A stretch of DNA of 64,000 nt from Paenibacillaceae bacterium (GTDB taxonomy: Bacteria > Bacillota > Bacilli > Paenibacillales > NBRC-103111), in assembly GCA_029256185.1 (NCBI GenBank), contig JAQSYI010000004.1:1-64000 (forward strand), given 5' to 3'. The notes below the pieces were generated by a model that saw only the letters and a program-made list of their open reading frames with translations, was not told where the DNA came from and ran no database searches. Position numbers and translations under genes: made by a program. Below, piece by piece: positions 8,503 through 16,745 of this stretch (the stretch's first letter is position 1; the number at the start of each line of letters is the position of its first letter).

Positions 8503-9459
8503 ATGCTCAACCGCAATGCAGAGGCATTATTCTGGATTGGCCGTTATATGGAGCGTGCAGAGAATCATGCCCGGTTGATAGATGTGCATTATCACCTTCA
8601 TCACAGCAATGATTTGACCGGAGAGGAGCACAAGTGGGAGCGGTTGATCAACGCTCTCGGCGCACAGGCGGAATACTCCAAGCAGATGGACCGTTATACT
8701 GAGCTTGATGTATTATCTTTCATCATATTGGACAGAGGATATGAGAATTCCCTGTTTTCCTGCATCAGTAAGGCCCGCAGCAATCTGAAGACCATGCGCG
8801 AGATGCTGCCGAGTGAAATGTGGGAGATGCTTAACAGCTTTTATCTCTCCCTGGGAGAGAAGCAACCGGGCGACTTGCAGCTGGAGACGCCCAATTTGTT
8901 CTTCCGCCATATCAAGGAGCGCGTGGATTCCTTTCAGGGGCTGCAGCATTCGGTTATGCTCCGGGAGGGGGAATGGCATTTTATTGAGAGCGGCAGGATG
9001 CTGGAGCGGGCGGAAAATACGGTCCGCATTCTCAAGTCGGTGGTTATGGCAATCTCCGAAGACCATGCATTCCCTTATCCTTATCTGCTGGCGGTGCTGA
9101 AGTCTGTCAGCGGCTACCAGGCTTTCCGGAAGTATTACGCAGACAGCGTATCCATCGCACCCATTCTCGAATTTATGATGACCCATGCCACGTTCCCCCG
9201 CTCTGTGTACTTCGCCTTCTCCCAATTGGAGGAGCATCTGCGGGGAATCCGCCAATCCGGCCAGTTGTCTTCGGCCGACCAGGAGCGTGCGATCCGGCAT
9301 GCCGGTAAAATCAAGGCGGAGCTGGGCTGCCTGGCACGGGAAGACTTCCACCTGGATCAACTGGAGCTGTTGATTGATTTCCTCACCGAATCTTGCCTGA
9401 CAATCGGCAAACTGATGTCGGATACCTTCTTTCGCATAGAGGAGGCCTCTGCCTCCTGA
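8503..9459 (+). CDS. Alpha-E domain protein (DUF403)
   Basis: A 318-residue, largely helical protein that opens with the family hallmark LNRNAEALFWIGRYMERAENHARLID and keeps the 'ERAENT' repeat near residue 170. Alpha-E proteins usually sit beside a circularly permuted ATP-grasp (DUF404/407) and a transglutaminase-like protease in a putative peptide-synthesis system. Here neither partner is within the window, so this is a solitary copy or a fragment of a scattered system. TGAGGAGG (8485-8492) lies 10 bases before ATG 8503. No biochemical role is established. The 200 bases upstream hold no other gene I can support. Confidence 0.85.
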   Translation: MLNRNAEALFWIGRYMERAENHARLIDVHYHLHHSNDLTGEEHKWERLINALGAQAEYSKQMDRYTELDVLSFIILDRGYENSLFSCISKARSNLKTMREMLPSEMWEMLNSFYLSLGEKQPGDLQLETPNLFFRHIKERVDSFQGLQHSVMLREGEWHFIESGRMLERAENTVRILKSVVMAISEDHAFPYPYLLAVLKSVSGYQAFRKYYADSVSIAPILEFMMTHATFPRSVYFAFSQLEEHLRGIRQSGQLSSADQERAIRHAGKIKAELGCLAREDFHLDQLELLIDFLTESCLTIGKLMSDTFFRIEEASAS

Positions 9460-9507
9460 GCCGGAACCATGCCTATGAACATACCGGACATAGCCATAAA
9501 ACAAGCT

Positions 9508-9559
9508 GATCCAATAAAAGCAGCGCCCCACAGTTGTGGAGCGCTGCTTTTATTGGATC
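9508..9559. terminator. Very long bidirectional terminator hairpin
   Basis: Perfect 19-bp arms (9508-9526 and 9541-9559) enclose a loop that itself pairs CCACA with TGTGG. A-rich outer arms give a T-run on either strand. It serves the alpha-E gene (+) and the LytTR gene (-), whose last codons lie inside the right arm. Confidence 0.92.
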
Positions 9560-9897
9560 TCGTAAGTTTTGCGTTGGGACAGACGCTGGTGCAGCGATTG
9601 CTTCTTCCACCGAGGAACGCTTACCATCTTGGACCCGGCGGAGTGATCGATAAACCGGATGCAGTCCTTCTCAACAGATGATATTTTGTCTACATTCACG
9701 TAGCAGTTGGATGTAATGCGAAGGAAGGCGGAATTACGGATCAGGCTTTCACGCTGCTCAGCTGTCAGGAGCTTCTTTATGTTATAGTTTCTGCCATGGA
9801 AGCTGATTAGTCCGCCGCTGCCAAGCTTGAAGTAGAAGGTATCCCGATCCGGCTGGAAATCCTCATAAATGTCTTTATGCTCCGACGCTAGAATCAT
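9550..9897 (-). CDS. Stand-alone LytTR DNA-binding domain protein
   Basis: A 115-residue protein without receiver or membrane domain. The C-terminal two thirds match LytTR: SAFLRITSNCYVNVDKI, then SVEKDCIRF, and KMVSVPRWKKQSLHQRL. LytTR domains bind DNA through a beta-fold and usually form part of AgrA/AlgR-type response regulators. The N-terminal part (about 1-35) is short and of unknown role. GGGGGATAAAA precedes the start. The promoter has an extended -10 overlapped by a perfect cre site, so carbon catabolite control by CcpA is likely. It lies just downstream of the AraC gene on the same strand but has its own promoter. Confidence 0.8.
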   Translation of the reverse strand: MILASEHKDIYEDFQPDRDTFYFKLGSGGLISFHGRNYNIKKLLTAEQRESLIRNSAFLRITSNCYVNVDKISSVEKDCIRFIDHSAGSKMVSVPRWKKQSLHQRLSQRKTYEIQ

Positions 9898-9927
9898 CGT
9901 TTTTATCCCCCTTCAGAACTGGTGAGA

Positions 9928-9949
9928 TGTTAGCGCTTTCATTATAACA
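9928..9949 (-). promoter_or_regulatory. Extended -10 promoter with CcpA cre site, LytTR gene
   Basis: On the minus strand TGTTATAAT (9949-9941) is an extended -10. It is followed at once by TGAAAGCGCTAACA (9941-9928), which fits the cre consensus TGWAARCGYTWNCW at every position. The operator covers the transcription start, the classical repression position. Confidence 0.75.
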
Positions 9950-10004
9950 TATTTTTCTGGAAAAGAGAATACGTTTCTGTACAAAAAGCACAAATATTTT
10001 TGTC

Positions 10005-10928
10005 TTATTTTCCAAATTGGCCGTTCTGCTTGCGGAAATCTGTGGGACTGCAGAGAGAGAAGCGCTTGAATAAGCGGCTAAAATAGTAGGGATCGGCAAA
10101 ACCGACGCTTTCGGCAATCTGCTTCACTTCCAGCTCGCTGTTCAGGAGCAGGTATTGCGCCCGCTGGATGCGCAGCTGATGAATGTAGGTGAAAATGGAC
10201 AGACCGGAATACTTTTTGAAAATATGGCAAAGGTATTCATATTTACGGTTCAGCTCTCTCTCAAAGAAGTCCCGGTCCAGCTCTCTGTTATAGGATTCGT
10301 TCAGCAGATTGACCAACTGCCGGTAGGCGAGAAAGGCGGCTGGCACCACAGTGCGGAGCTGCTCCTTGTTCAGCAGATCCTCAGCGATCAGGTGCAGAAT
10401 TTGTCCAAGGAGAAGAGAAGAGCGGTAGCGGAAATAGCCCTGGGGATGCTCCATTTCCCCATGAAGCTTCTCAAACAGATTCAGCAGCTCGTAGCGCCGC
10501 ACAGGTTGGAAGTGGCGCGGCAGCAGCAGATGCTCCACTTCTTCATCCTGGCCCGTGCGCAACTCTTGTCTGCTGCGGTCCGGCCAATTGATGCTCTCCA
10601 TGCCCGGAAGCTCATCTGGCCGGCATAAGCTGGGACCGGGGGTGGCGAAGAACTGCACCCAAAAAAATCCCGCATGCTCATGAGTCAGCTTCCATGCGGT
10701 GTGGCGCTCCCACGGCGTCAGCAGAAAGCAGTCGCCTGAGACCAACTCCAGCTGCTCCGACTCGGTCTGCAGGTAGATAGGACCTTCAGTAACCATCAGA
10801 ATCTCGTAATAGGGATTGGAATGCTCGTAGCTGGCAAGCGGCGTGTTTCCCTGGTCAAAGCCGGTCCACTTCACGTCAAGCCGGCACAGCCGGGACATCT
10901 TAAACCAGATTTCCTGGGAATGGCTCAT
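10005..10928 (-). CDS. AraC family regulator, probably of the rhamnose genes
   Basis: A 307-residue regulator: an N-terminal cupin-like effector domain (about 20-120, PIYLQTESEQLELVSGDCFLL) and a C-terminal double HTH (about 205-300) with the AraC signature QIAESVGFADPYYFSRLFKR. It is divergent from L-rhamnose isomerase, the arrangement expected of a RhaR/RhaS-like activator. That role is inferred from position, not from specific residues. GAGGAGA lies 8 bases before ATG. The 277 bp between the two genes also contains an inverted repeat ATTCGG/CCGAAT (11029-11034 and 11044-11049) that could be an operator. Confidence 0.88.
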   Translation of the reverse strand: MSHSQEIWFKMSRLCRLDVKWTGFDQGNTPLASYEHSNPYYEILMVTEGPIYLQTESEQLELVSGDCFLLTPWERHTAWKLTHEHAGFFWVQFFATPGPSLCRPDELPGMESINWPDRSRQELRTGQDEEVEHLLLPRHFQPVRRYELLNLFEKLHGEMEHPQGYFRYRSSLLLGQILHLIAEDLLNKEQLRTVVPAAFLAYRQLVNLLNESYNRELDRDFFERELNRKYEYLCHIFKKYSGLSIFTYIHQLRIQRAQYLLLNSELEVKQIAESVGFADPYYFSRLFKRFSLCSPTDFRKQNGQFGK

Positions 10929-11127
10929 CGGATATTTCTCCTCAGATTATAAGATGAAGTTAACGGTGATGCTTAAAATCGTCTAATTCAATTAGCAAGC
11001 TGTTTCTAGCTTTATTGTAACGGATTTGATTCGGAAGGACAAACCGAATTATAAAGATGGATAATATTAAGTTTCATATTCGAGATTCTCTCAACATCAG
11101 CCATTCTCAGAAGGGGCCCGCCCTTGG

Positions 11128-11156
11128 TATAGTGAATGTGGTGGAAAACGTTTTCG
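11128..11156 (+). promoter_or_regulatory. rhaA -10 box and cre-like palindrome
   Basis: TATAGT (11128-11133) is a plausible -10. Ten bases further on, a perfect palindrome GAAAACGTTTTC (11144-11155) matches 12 of 14 cre positions. Placed at about +5 to +16 it would repress rhaA when preferred sugars are present. The -35 (TTCTCA, 11104-11109) is weak, which fits an activator-dependent promoter. Confidence 0.6.
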
Positions 11157-11205
11157 CATGCCGCTTTTGGCTTTCATAATAACCACATGGAGCGTGAAAT
11201 GAACA

Positions 11206-12444
11206 ATGAATTTTCAAGAAGCGAAGAAGCTGTATGAGAAGCACGGCATTAATGTCGACGAAGTGTTGGAAGCTCTAAGCAAAGTCAAGATTTCTCTGCA
11301 TTGCTGGCAGGGTGATGACGTGCGCGGTTTCCTTAACCGGGACCAAGAGTTGACTGGCGGGATTTCCGTTACCGGCAATTATCCCGGCGCAGCCCGGACT
11401 GCCGTCGAGTTGCGGCAGGATCTGGACAAAGCCCTCTCCATGATTCCCGGAACACATAAAGTCAATCTTCACGCGATTTATGCCGATACCGAAGAGAAGG
11501 TAAGCTGGGACAAGCTGGAGCCCAAGCATTATGCCCCTTGGGTGGAATGGGCCAAAGAAAAAGGCCTGGGCCTTGATTTCAACCCTACCTGCTTCTCCCA
11601 CGATAATTCCGCGGACGGCTTCACGTTAAGCCACCCGGACCAGGAAATCCGCCAATTCTGGATCGACCATTGCAAGGCTTCCCGGAAGATCGGGGCCTAT
11701 TTCGGCGAGCAATTGGGCCAAACCTGCGTAACCAATGTATGGATTCCGGACGGATACAAGGACGTTCCGGTGGACCGTTTGGCGCCGCGGGTACGTTTGA
11801 AGAATTCTCTGGATGAGATTTTTGCGGAAGAACTGAATCCGCAGCATAATCTGGATGCGGTGGAAAGCAAGGTATTCGGACTGGGTTCCGAGGCTTATGT
11901 AGTAGGCTCTCATGAGTTCTATATGGGGTACGCGGTGCAGAACCAGAAGCTGCTCTGCCTGGACGCCGGCCACTTCCATCCGACAGAAGTCATCTCCAAC
12001 AAGCTGTCCTCGGTGTCCATGTTCGCTCCGGGTATCCTGCTTCACGTGAGCCGGCCTATCCGTTGGGACAGCGATCATGTAGTAATTATGGATGATGAGC
12101 TGATGGATATCGCGCGGGAGCTTGTCCGCCACAACCTGTTCGATACCACTCATATCGGCCTGGATTTCTTTGATGCCAGCATCAACCGGATCGCCGCCTG
12201 GGTTATCGGCGCACGCAACACAATCAAGGCCATTCTTAGAGCTCAGTTGGAGCCGGTAGAACTGTTGAAGAAGGTGGAACTGGAGAAGGATTACACCACC
12301 CGGCTTGCATTGGTGGAAGAGTTTAAGTCCTATCCGTTCGGCGCCATCTGGGATCACTACTGTGAGAAGATGGGCGTGCCGGTGCGCGAGAACTGGCTGG
12401 CCGAAGTGAAAGCATATGAAAAAGAAGTTTTGCTGAACCGTTAA
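11206..12444 (+). CDS. rhaA: L-rhamnose isomerase
   Basis: A 412-residue isomerase converting L-rhamnose to L-rhamnulose in the cytoplasm, the first step of phosphorylated rhamnose catabolism. Seen: family sequence along the whole length, including [47 protein letters not shown] (metal-binding Asp/His region) and [17 protein letters not shown]. Length is normal for Gram-positive RhaA. Start ATG 11206 has GGAG 13 bases upstream; a nearer ATG is out of frame. The rhamnulokinase needed for the next step is not in the window. The aldolase and propanediol dehydrogenase that could follow lie 1-3.6 kb downstream on the other strand. Confidence 0.95.
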   Translation: MNFQEAKKLYEKHGINVDEVLEALSKVKISLHCWQGDDVRGFLNRDQELTGGISVTGNYPGAARTAVELRQDLDKALSMIPGTHKVNLHAIYADTEEKVSWDKLEPKHYAPWVEWAKEKGLGLDFNPTCFSHDNSADGFTLSHPDQEIRQFWIDHCKASRKIGAYFGEQLGQTCVTNVWIPDGYKDVPVDRLAPRVRLKNSLDEIFAEELNPQHNLDAVESKVFGLGSEAYVVGSHEFYMGYAVQNQKLLCLDAGHFHPTEVISNKLSSVSMFAPGILLHVSRPIRWDSDHVVIMDDELMDIARELVRHNLFDTTHIGLDFFDASINRIAAWVIGARNTIKAILRAQLEPVELLKKVELEKDYTTRLALVEEFKSYPFGAIWDHYCEKMGVPVRENWLAEVKAYEKEVLLNR

Positions 12445-12469
12445 TCGGCTGCTTGCAGCTGCAATAAAG

Positions 12470-12515
12470 AAACGCCAGTCCCGTCACCTTGAAGGTGCCG
12501 CGGATTGGCGTTTTT
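12470..12515. terminator. Bidirectional terminator, rhaA / DUF421
   Basis: AAACGCCA (12470-12477) pairs with TGGCGTTT (12506-12513), with an inner CACCTT/AAGGTG stem, followed by T-runs. Confidence 0.8.
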
Positions 12516-13198
12516 CACTTTGTCTTTGTATCACTTTCGTACAAGTCTACATCCAGTTCCTCCGCAGAACCCACTTGCGCCAGGTAGATCTCCCGGACGG
12601 CAAGCTTCATTTCGCTGAGCTTTCTGTACAGCCATTCCCGGTTAAGGCCGCGGGCCTGCAGAGCGTCGTCCATAACTACGCCGTCCATAATGACTGCCTC
12701 CGGCGTAGGCTCATCCGGAACGGTCATTCCCAGCATCTCCGCGGTAACGGGTCTGTTCTGCTCGTTCATAAGGACATTAAGATCACCGCTGGGCTCCATA
12801 ATGGCAAACTCCACATCCGCAAAGGAGAAAGCCGATTTCTTCCTCAACTGCTCCAGCAGTTCATCGCTGGTGAGCCGTTCCTTCTTCAGATTCTGCTCCA
12901 GCACCACTCCATTGCGGATAAGCACTGTTCCTTTGCCGTCAATGAAGTCACGGGCCCGCTTGCTCTTTAATTGCAGCAGTTCGATTCCAAATGAGACTGT
13001 TACCCAGACGCCGATGGAGATAAGGCCCAGATACCAGTACGTATCCAGATCAAGTGAAATATATCCGGCGATGTTGCCGATGGTAATGCCCGTAATATAT
13101 TCAAACATGGACAACTGTGACACCTGGCGTTTTCCCAACAGCTTGGTGGTAAGAAACAGGATGACTATCGCCACTGAGGTTCGCAGGGTTATTTGCAA
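12515..13198 (-). CDS. DUF421 (YetF/YdfR-type) membrane protein
   Basis: A 227-residue protein with three N-terminal transmembrane helices and two cytosolic repeats. Seen: LLGKRQVSQLSMFEYITGITIGNIA, the family hallmark, then ELLQLKSKRARDFIDGKGTVLIRNG and SFADVEFAIMEPSGDLNVL. B. subtilis YetF-type proteins are spore or membrane proteins of unknown biochemistry. The only ordinary start in frame is TTG 13198, but its AAGGAG (13222-13227) is 23 bases away. Four codons upstream an ATA (13208-13210) sits 11 bases from that site and restores the usual family opening (x-P-D-W-L-Q). Either ATA is used or the start codon is mutated. Coordinates give the conservative TTG. Confidence 0.85.
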   Translation of the reverse strand: MQITLRTSVAIVILFLTTKLLGKRQVSQLSMFEYITGITIGNIAGYISLDLDTYWYLGLISIGVWVTVSFGIELLQLKSKRARDFIDGKGTVLIRNGVVLEQNLKKERLTSDELLEQLRKKSAFSFADVEFAIMEPSGDLNVLMNEQNRPVTAEMLGMTVPDEPTPEAVIMDGVVMDDALQARGLNREWLYRKLSEMKLAVREIYLAQVGSAEELDVDLYESDTKTK

Positions 13199-13364
13199 CC
13201 AGTCCGGTATGGGGAATCACGCTCCTTCTTAAGCTGACTTCCAACTGCTGTAATTGTTTGTTGAAACAGGGTTTGTTATGCATAGAGAAGGAGGCATGAT
13301 CCGAAAGAGTCAACCTGGGATAGGAAAACCCGTATTTGCGGACGGGAGTAGAATAAAAACAAGA

Positions 13365-13398
13365 CGCAGCCATGGAGATGATATCCCCATCTGCTGCG
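13365..13398 (-). terminator. Probable terminator of the aldolase-dehydrogenase operon
   Basis: On the minus strand CGCAGC (13398-13393) pairs with GCTGCG (13370-13365), with further GATGG/CCAT pairing inside, and is followed by a T-rich tract. It lies about 60 bp beyond the dehydrogenase stop. The remaining bases 13211-13456 hold no gene I can support. Confidence 0.55.
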
Positions 13399-13456
13399 CC
13401 TGTGTCCTTCATAAAGAGATATAGCCTGTTACCGAAGACAGGAAATCCGCTTGCGG

Positions 13457-14617
13457 TTAACCGTTATAAGCCTTCAGGTAAAGGGCGATCATGTCGTCCT
13501 TGCTGACTTCCTTCGGATTGCCGCCGGTACATACGTCGCGCATGGCTTGCTCGGCCAGCTTGGCGGCATCTTCCGGATTGAAGGAGGTTTCCTTCAGCGC
13601 AGGGATACCGACTTGCTTGGACAGATTGCGTACGGCTTCCAGAGCCAGCAGCGCGGCTTCTTGATCGTTGTTGGCTTTGGAGATGTCTTGTCCCATCGCT
13701 TGGGCGATTTCGGCGAATTTCTTCGGCGCTGCATCCAGGTTGAACTCCATGATGTAAGGCAGCAGAATGGCATTGGCTACACCGTGGGGCAGATCATATT
13801 CCGAGCCCAGCTGGTGAGCCATGCTGTGAACAATGCCCAGCCCGCAATTGGAGAAGGACAGACCGGCCACATAGGAACCCCAAGCCATCTCGGAACGGGC
13901 GGCAATGTCCGTTCCGTCTTTGACGGCGGCAGCCAGTGAGGCGGAAATAAATTTGATGGCTTGCAAGGCAATTACGTCGGACAATACGAAGGCGCCTTTG
14001 GTTACATAAGCTTCAATAGCATGTGTAAGGGCGTCCATGCCGGTAGCAGCAGTCAGGGAAGCGGGTTTCTTCACCATCAGCTCAGGATCGTTCACGGCGA
14101 TGGTAGCCAGGGAGTTGGGGTCTACCATGACCATCTTGATCTTGCGGAATTCATCGGTAATGACATAGTTGACGGTTACTTCGGATGCTGTGCCGGCAGT
14201 TGTGTTGATAGCGATGATCGGCGCGGATTTGTGCTTGGACTTGCCGATGCCTTCATAATCCACAATGTTGCCGCCGTTGGCAGACAAGATACCGATGGCC
14301 TTGGCTGCGTCCTGGGGAGAGCCTCCACCCAGGGAAATGATGAAGTCGCATCCGGCTTCCTGATAGAGCGCCAGTCCATCATTCACGTTCTGGGTAGTAG
14401 GGTTAGGCTTTACATCGTCAAATATGACATAGGAGATGCCGCTTACATCCAGCACGTCGGTTACTTGCTTCACTACGCCAATCTGATTAAGCACCTTGTC
14501 GGTAACGAAGAGGGCTTTCTTCTTGCCCAGGTTAATGGCTTCCTGGCCGATCTCCTTGACGCATCCGGGTCCAATCAGGTTAATAGCGGGCCAGTACAAT
14601 CTGCGAACAGCTAACAT
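13457..14617 (-). CDS. Iron-containing alcohol dehydrogenase (lactaldehyde/propanediol type)
   Basis: A 386-residue group III metal-dependent alcohol dehydrogenase, the family of FucO. In rhamnose or fucose use it reduces lactaldehyde to 1,2-propanediol. Seen: the NAD loop GGGSPQDAAK, TTAGTASEVT, and the metal-binding His set in GMDALTHAIEAY, GIVHSMAHQLG and PHGVANAILLP. The start is set at ATG 14617, which has AGGAGG 9 bases upstream; the ATG at 14626 abuts that site. It follows the aldolase gene on the same strand after about 155 bp. A lactaldehyde reductase role is inferred from this pairing; other short-chain aldehydes are possible. Confidence 0.9.
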   Translation of the reverse strand: MLAVRRLYWPAINLIGPGCVKEIGQEAINLGKKKALFVTDKVLNQIGVVKQVTDVLDVSGISYVIFDDVKPNPTTQNVNDGLALYQEAGCDFIISLGGGSPQDAAKAIGILSANGGNIVDYEGIGKSKHKSAPIIAINTTAGTASEVTVNYVITDEFRKIKMVMVDPNSLATIAVNDPELMVKKPASLTAATGMDALTHAIEAYVTKGAFVLSDVIALQAIKFISASLAAAVKDGTDIAARSEMAWGSYVAGLSFSNCGLGIVHSMAHQLGSEYDLPHGVANAILLPYIMEFNLDAAPKKFAEIAQAMGQDISKANNDQEAALLALEAVRNLSKQVGIPALKETSFNPEDAAKLAEQAMRDVCTGGNPKEVSKDDMIALYLKAYNG

Positions 14618-14772
14618 AAGAATCATCCTCCTAAAAGTTTTGAGTTGATTGCCGCCTTAGCGGCAAAGCTGAGAAAAAAATCACAAACTCCTTCAAGCAG
14701 AACCCGCTCCCGGATTCAAGCAAGCCGGGCCGGCAATGGAGATGCCGGCAACCAGCATGCAGGAATCATGTA

Positions 14773-16062
14773 TTAGAGCAGATTGAAGGCAACTTCCAGG
14801 TCATAAATCTTCTCGTCGTCGATGTGGACGATGTCGCCCAGAACGGCAGCGGAAATGATGGCTTGGGCGCTGAACTCGCATACTTCCAGACGGTCGAAGG
14901 CGTTGAGCAGGCTGCTTCCGGTTGCAATGATGCAATCATTCTCGCAGATGACAATAGGCTTGTCCTTGGTGAAGATAGCGGCAGTTTCCTGCGGCTCCAG
15001 GAAGGCGGCGCCAAAGGGCAGACGCGGCGTTCTGCGCAGCAGAATGTAGCTCTCCGGAATCGTCCTGGAATCGAAGGAAGCGCTGGTAACGGCAAAAGCC
15101 ATGCTGTAAGGCGGGTGAGCGATAATAACCGAATTGATATGCGCGTGAGTCTCATAGATATGCTGGTGCAGAGCAACGGCGCGGCTGGGAAGCTTGCCGG
15201 CTTCTTTGGCTCCTCCGCTAACGCGGACCAGATCGCCCGGCTCCAGATATTTACGGTCCAGGCCGAACGGAGTAATGATGAACGATCCGTCCTCCAGGCG
15301 CTGCGAGAAGGAGCCTTGGCCGCTGGTGAACAGACGCTGGTCATATGAGCGTTGGATCAGGCGGCACATTTCCCGGCGGGCTTCACGCTCTTCCGAAGAA
15401 TAGCTTTGCGGCTTGAAGTCGCCCATGGCGATGGGCTGGCGGGCCTTGGCTACAGCCAATTGCTCGTCGGTCAGAGTAACGGGAGTTCCAAGCCGTCTTG
15501 CGTTGATTTCGATGCGGGCCATGAACTCAAGAGTCTCAAAGGACTTGAAGGCATCGAACAGATTGGCTCCGCCGACTACCACACCATGGTTCTCCAGCAT
15601 TACGGAATCGTAGCCTTGGGCGAATACAGCGGCAACCTTGTCAGCCAGCTCGGCGCTGCCCGGGAGGCCGTATTCGGCGATGCGCACCTCGCCTACCAGA
15701 CCGTGGTCGAAGGGAAGCAGATGCATGTCGGGAGCCTTGCGCACGATGCTGAAAGCAACCAGCGCAGGGGGATGGGCGTGAACAATCGCCTTCAGATCGC
15801 TGCGGGTGCGGAATACCATTTGGTGAAACGGAAATTCGCTTGACGGCTTGTGCTTGCCGATGACGGTTCCGTCGGCCTTCACGCACACAATATCGCCACG
15901 GTTCAGATTACCCTTGTCCACACTGGCAGGGGTGATCCAAATATCACCGTTGTCATCAAGAATGGAGAGATTGCCTCCAGAGGTAGTGGTCATCCCGTAG
16001 CCATAGATGCGTTCCATCATCATGATAATCTGGTCGGCCGGATGAAGAAGCTCGAATTGCAT
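14773..16062 (-). CDS. Two-domain class II aldolase (second domain degenerate)
   Basis: A 429-residue protein made of two class II aldolase/adducin domains. Domain 1 (about 1-205) keeps the catalytic set known from FucA/RhaD: GGNLS, Glu in SSEFPFH, the zinc ligands in VHAHPP, and LENHG. Domain 2 (about 230-429) aligns with the same fold but has SRAVALH, IIAHPP (first His lost) and CENDC (His to Asp), so it is unlikely to be active. The reaction would be cleavage of rhamnulose-1-P or fuculose-1-P to dihydroxyacetone phosphate and lactaldehyde; the sugar is inferred from the nearby rhaA and the dehydrogenase downstream. AAGGAGG lies 7 bases before the ATG. Confidence 0.88.
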   Translation of the reverse strand: MQFELLHPADQIIMMMERIYGYGMTTTSGGNLSILDDNGDIWITPASVDKGNLNRGDIVCVKADGTVIGKHKPSSEFPFHQMVFRTRSDLKAIVHAHPPALVAFSIVRKAPDMHLLPFDHGLVGEVRIAEYGLPGSAELADKVAAVFAQGYDSVMLENHGVVVGGANLFDAFKSFETLEFMARIEINARRLGTPVTLTDEQLAVAKARQPIAMGDFKPQSYSSEEREARREMCRLIQRSYDQRLFTSGQGSFSQRLEDGSFIITPFGLDRKYLEPGDLVRVSGGAKEAGKLPSRAVALHQHIYETHAHINSVIIAHPPYSMAFAVTSASFDSRTIPESYILLRRTPRLPFGAAFLEPQETAAIFTKDKPIVICENDCIIATGSSLLNAFDRLEVCEFSAQAIISAAVLGDIVHIDDEKIYDLEVAFNLL

Positions 16063-16086
16063 GTAAGATCCTCCTTAAAGCTTTTT

Positions 16087-16171
16087 TTGAATATCTTTGA
16101 ATATCTCTACATTTTTTTATTTTAAGCTAGTTTAGCGATAAAATGAAGGGCCTTGACATAAAAAAATGTGA
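16087..16171. promoter_or_regulatory. Direct and inverted repeats upstream of the aldolase operon
   Basis: TTTGAATATC occurs twice in tandem (16087-16096 and 16097-16106), just upstream of the aldolase ribosome binding site. Further upstream TTGACAT (16153-16159) and ATGTGAA (16166-16172) form an imperfect inverted repeat around an A-run. These are candidate operators; I could not fix a promoter. Confidence 0.35.
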
Positions 16172-16208
16172 ATTTATTTTGTTTTCTTTTGTTTTACCAA
16201 AAAAGAAA

Positions 16209-16286
16209 AAGACTGCCCGGTGAGTCCGCATCCGCGCCGGCTTGTCCAAGAAGCGCGGGCTGCAGCAGATTAACACAGGCAGTCTT
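16209..16286 (-). terminator. Terminator of the YdjO-like gene
   Basis: On the minus strand AAGACTGCC (16286-16278) pairs with GGCAGTCTT (16217-16209) across a structured loop of 60 bases and runs into TTTTTCTTTT. It lies 20 bp beyond the stop of the YdjO-like gene. Confidence 0.65.
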
Positions 16287-16304
16287 ATCGGGATTGTATC
16301 AAGA

Positions 16305-16526
16305 TTAGTACATTTGGTCAGCTTCTTTCTTTTTGCGGGGGATCTTCTTGACCAGCTTGGGCAGATGCTTCATGCTCCTGATCATCGGACTTTGACACAA
16401 GGGACACAGGGGGGCGGGGCTTTGAGCCATTTCCTCCCGGATCCAGGCATTGCAGTTTACGGCTTTGCACCGAAAGACGGGAACAAGGGTTGTCTCCGCC
16501 TTCTGTGAATCGTTCGGCATTCCCAT
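16305..16526 (-). CDS. YdjO-like small cysteine-rich protein
   Basis: A 73-residue basic protein resembling the B. subtilis cold-inducible protein YdjO: FRCKAVNCNAWIRE followed by LCPLCQSPM. Four cysteines in CxxxxC...CxxC spacing suggest a zinc ribbon. The tail KKIPRKKKEA is strongly basic. GAGGTG lies about 6 bases before ATG 16526; upstream in-frame codons lack a site and family similarity. A role in cold or stress response is known only by name for the relative. It has its own terminator and is divergent from relP. Confidence 0.7.
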   Translation of the reverse strand: MGMPNDSQKAETTLVPVFRCKAVNCNAWIREEMAQSPAPLCPLCQSPMIRSMKHLPKLVKKIPRKKKEADQMY

Positions 16527-16699
16527 ATCAGCACCTCGACAGTAATATATCCGCCGCTGCCCGCTCTCTGCCCGCCATACGGCCTGACCCGGAGAGGAAC
16601 GAATAGACGGACTATGTGATAGTACCTGCAACACGGGTCCTTTGTCAAACCTTTAATTGCCGGAAGCCTCTCCCATGGAGGAAGAAGGACGGCACACTG

Positions 16700-16708
16700 T
16701 GTTATAAT
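16700..16708 (+). promoter_or_regulatory. Extended -10 promoter of the relP-cvfC pair
   Basis: TGTTATAAT (16700-16708) is a consensus extended -10 with no good -35. Transcription would start about 30 bases before the ATG. Confidence 0.6.
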
Positions 16709-16745
16709 ACGGGTACAGATTACAAGAACAGGAGAATGCATTATT

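Noticed and set aside
8378..8578. Plus-strand open frame of 66 codons before the alpha-E gene
   Set aside because: It overlaps the alpha-E start in another frame and has no ribosome binding site; the GAGGAGG belongs to the alpha-E gene.
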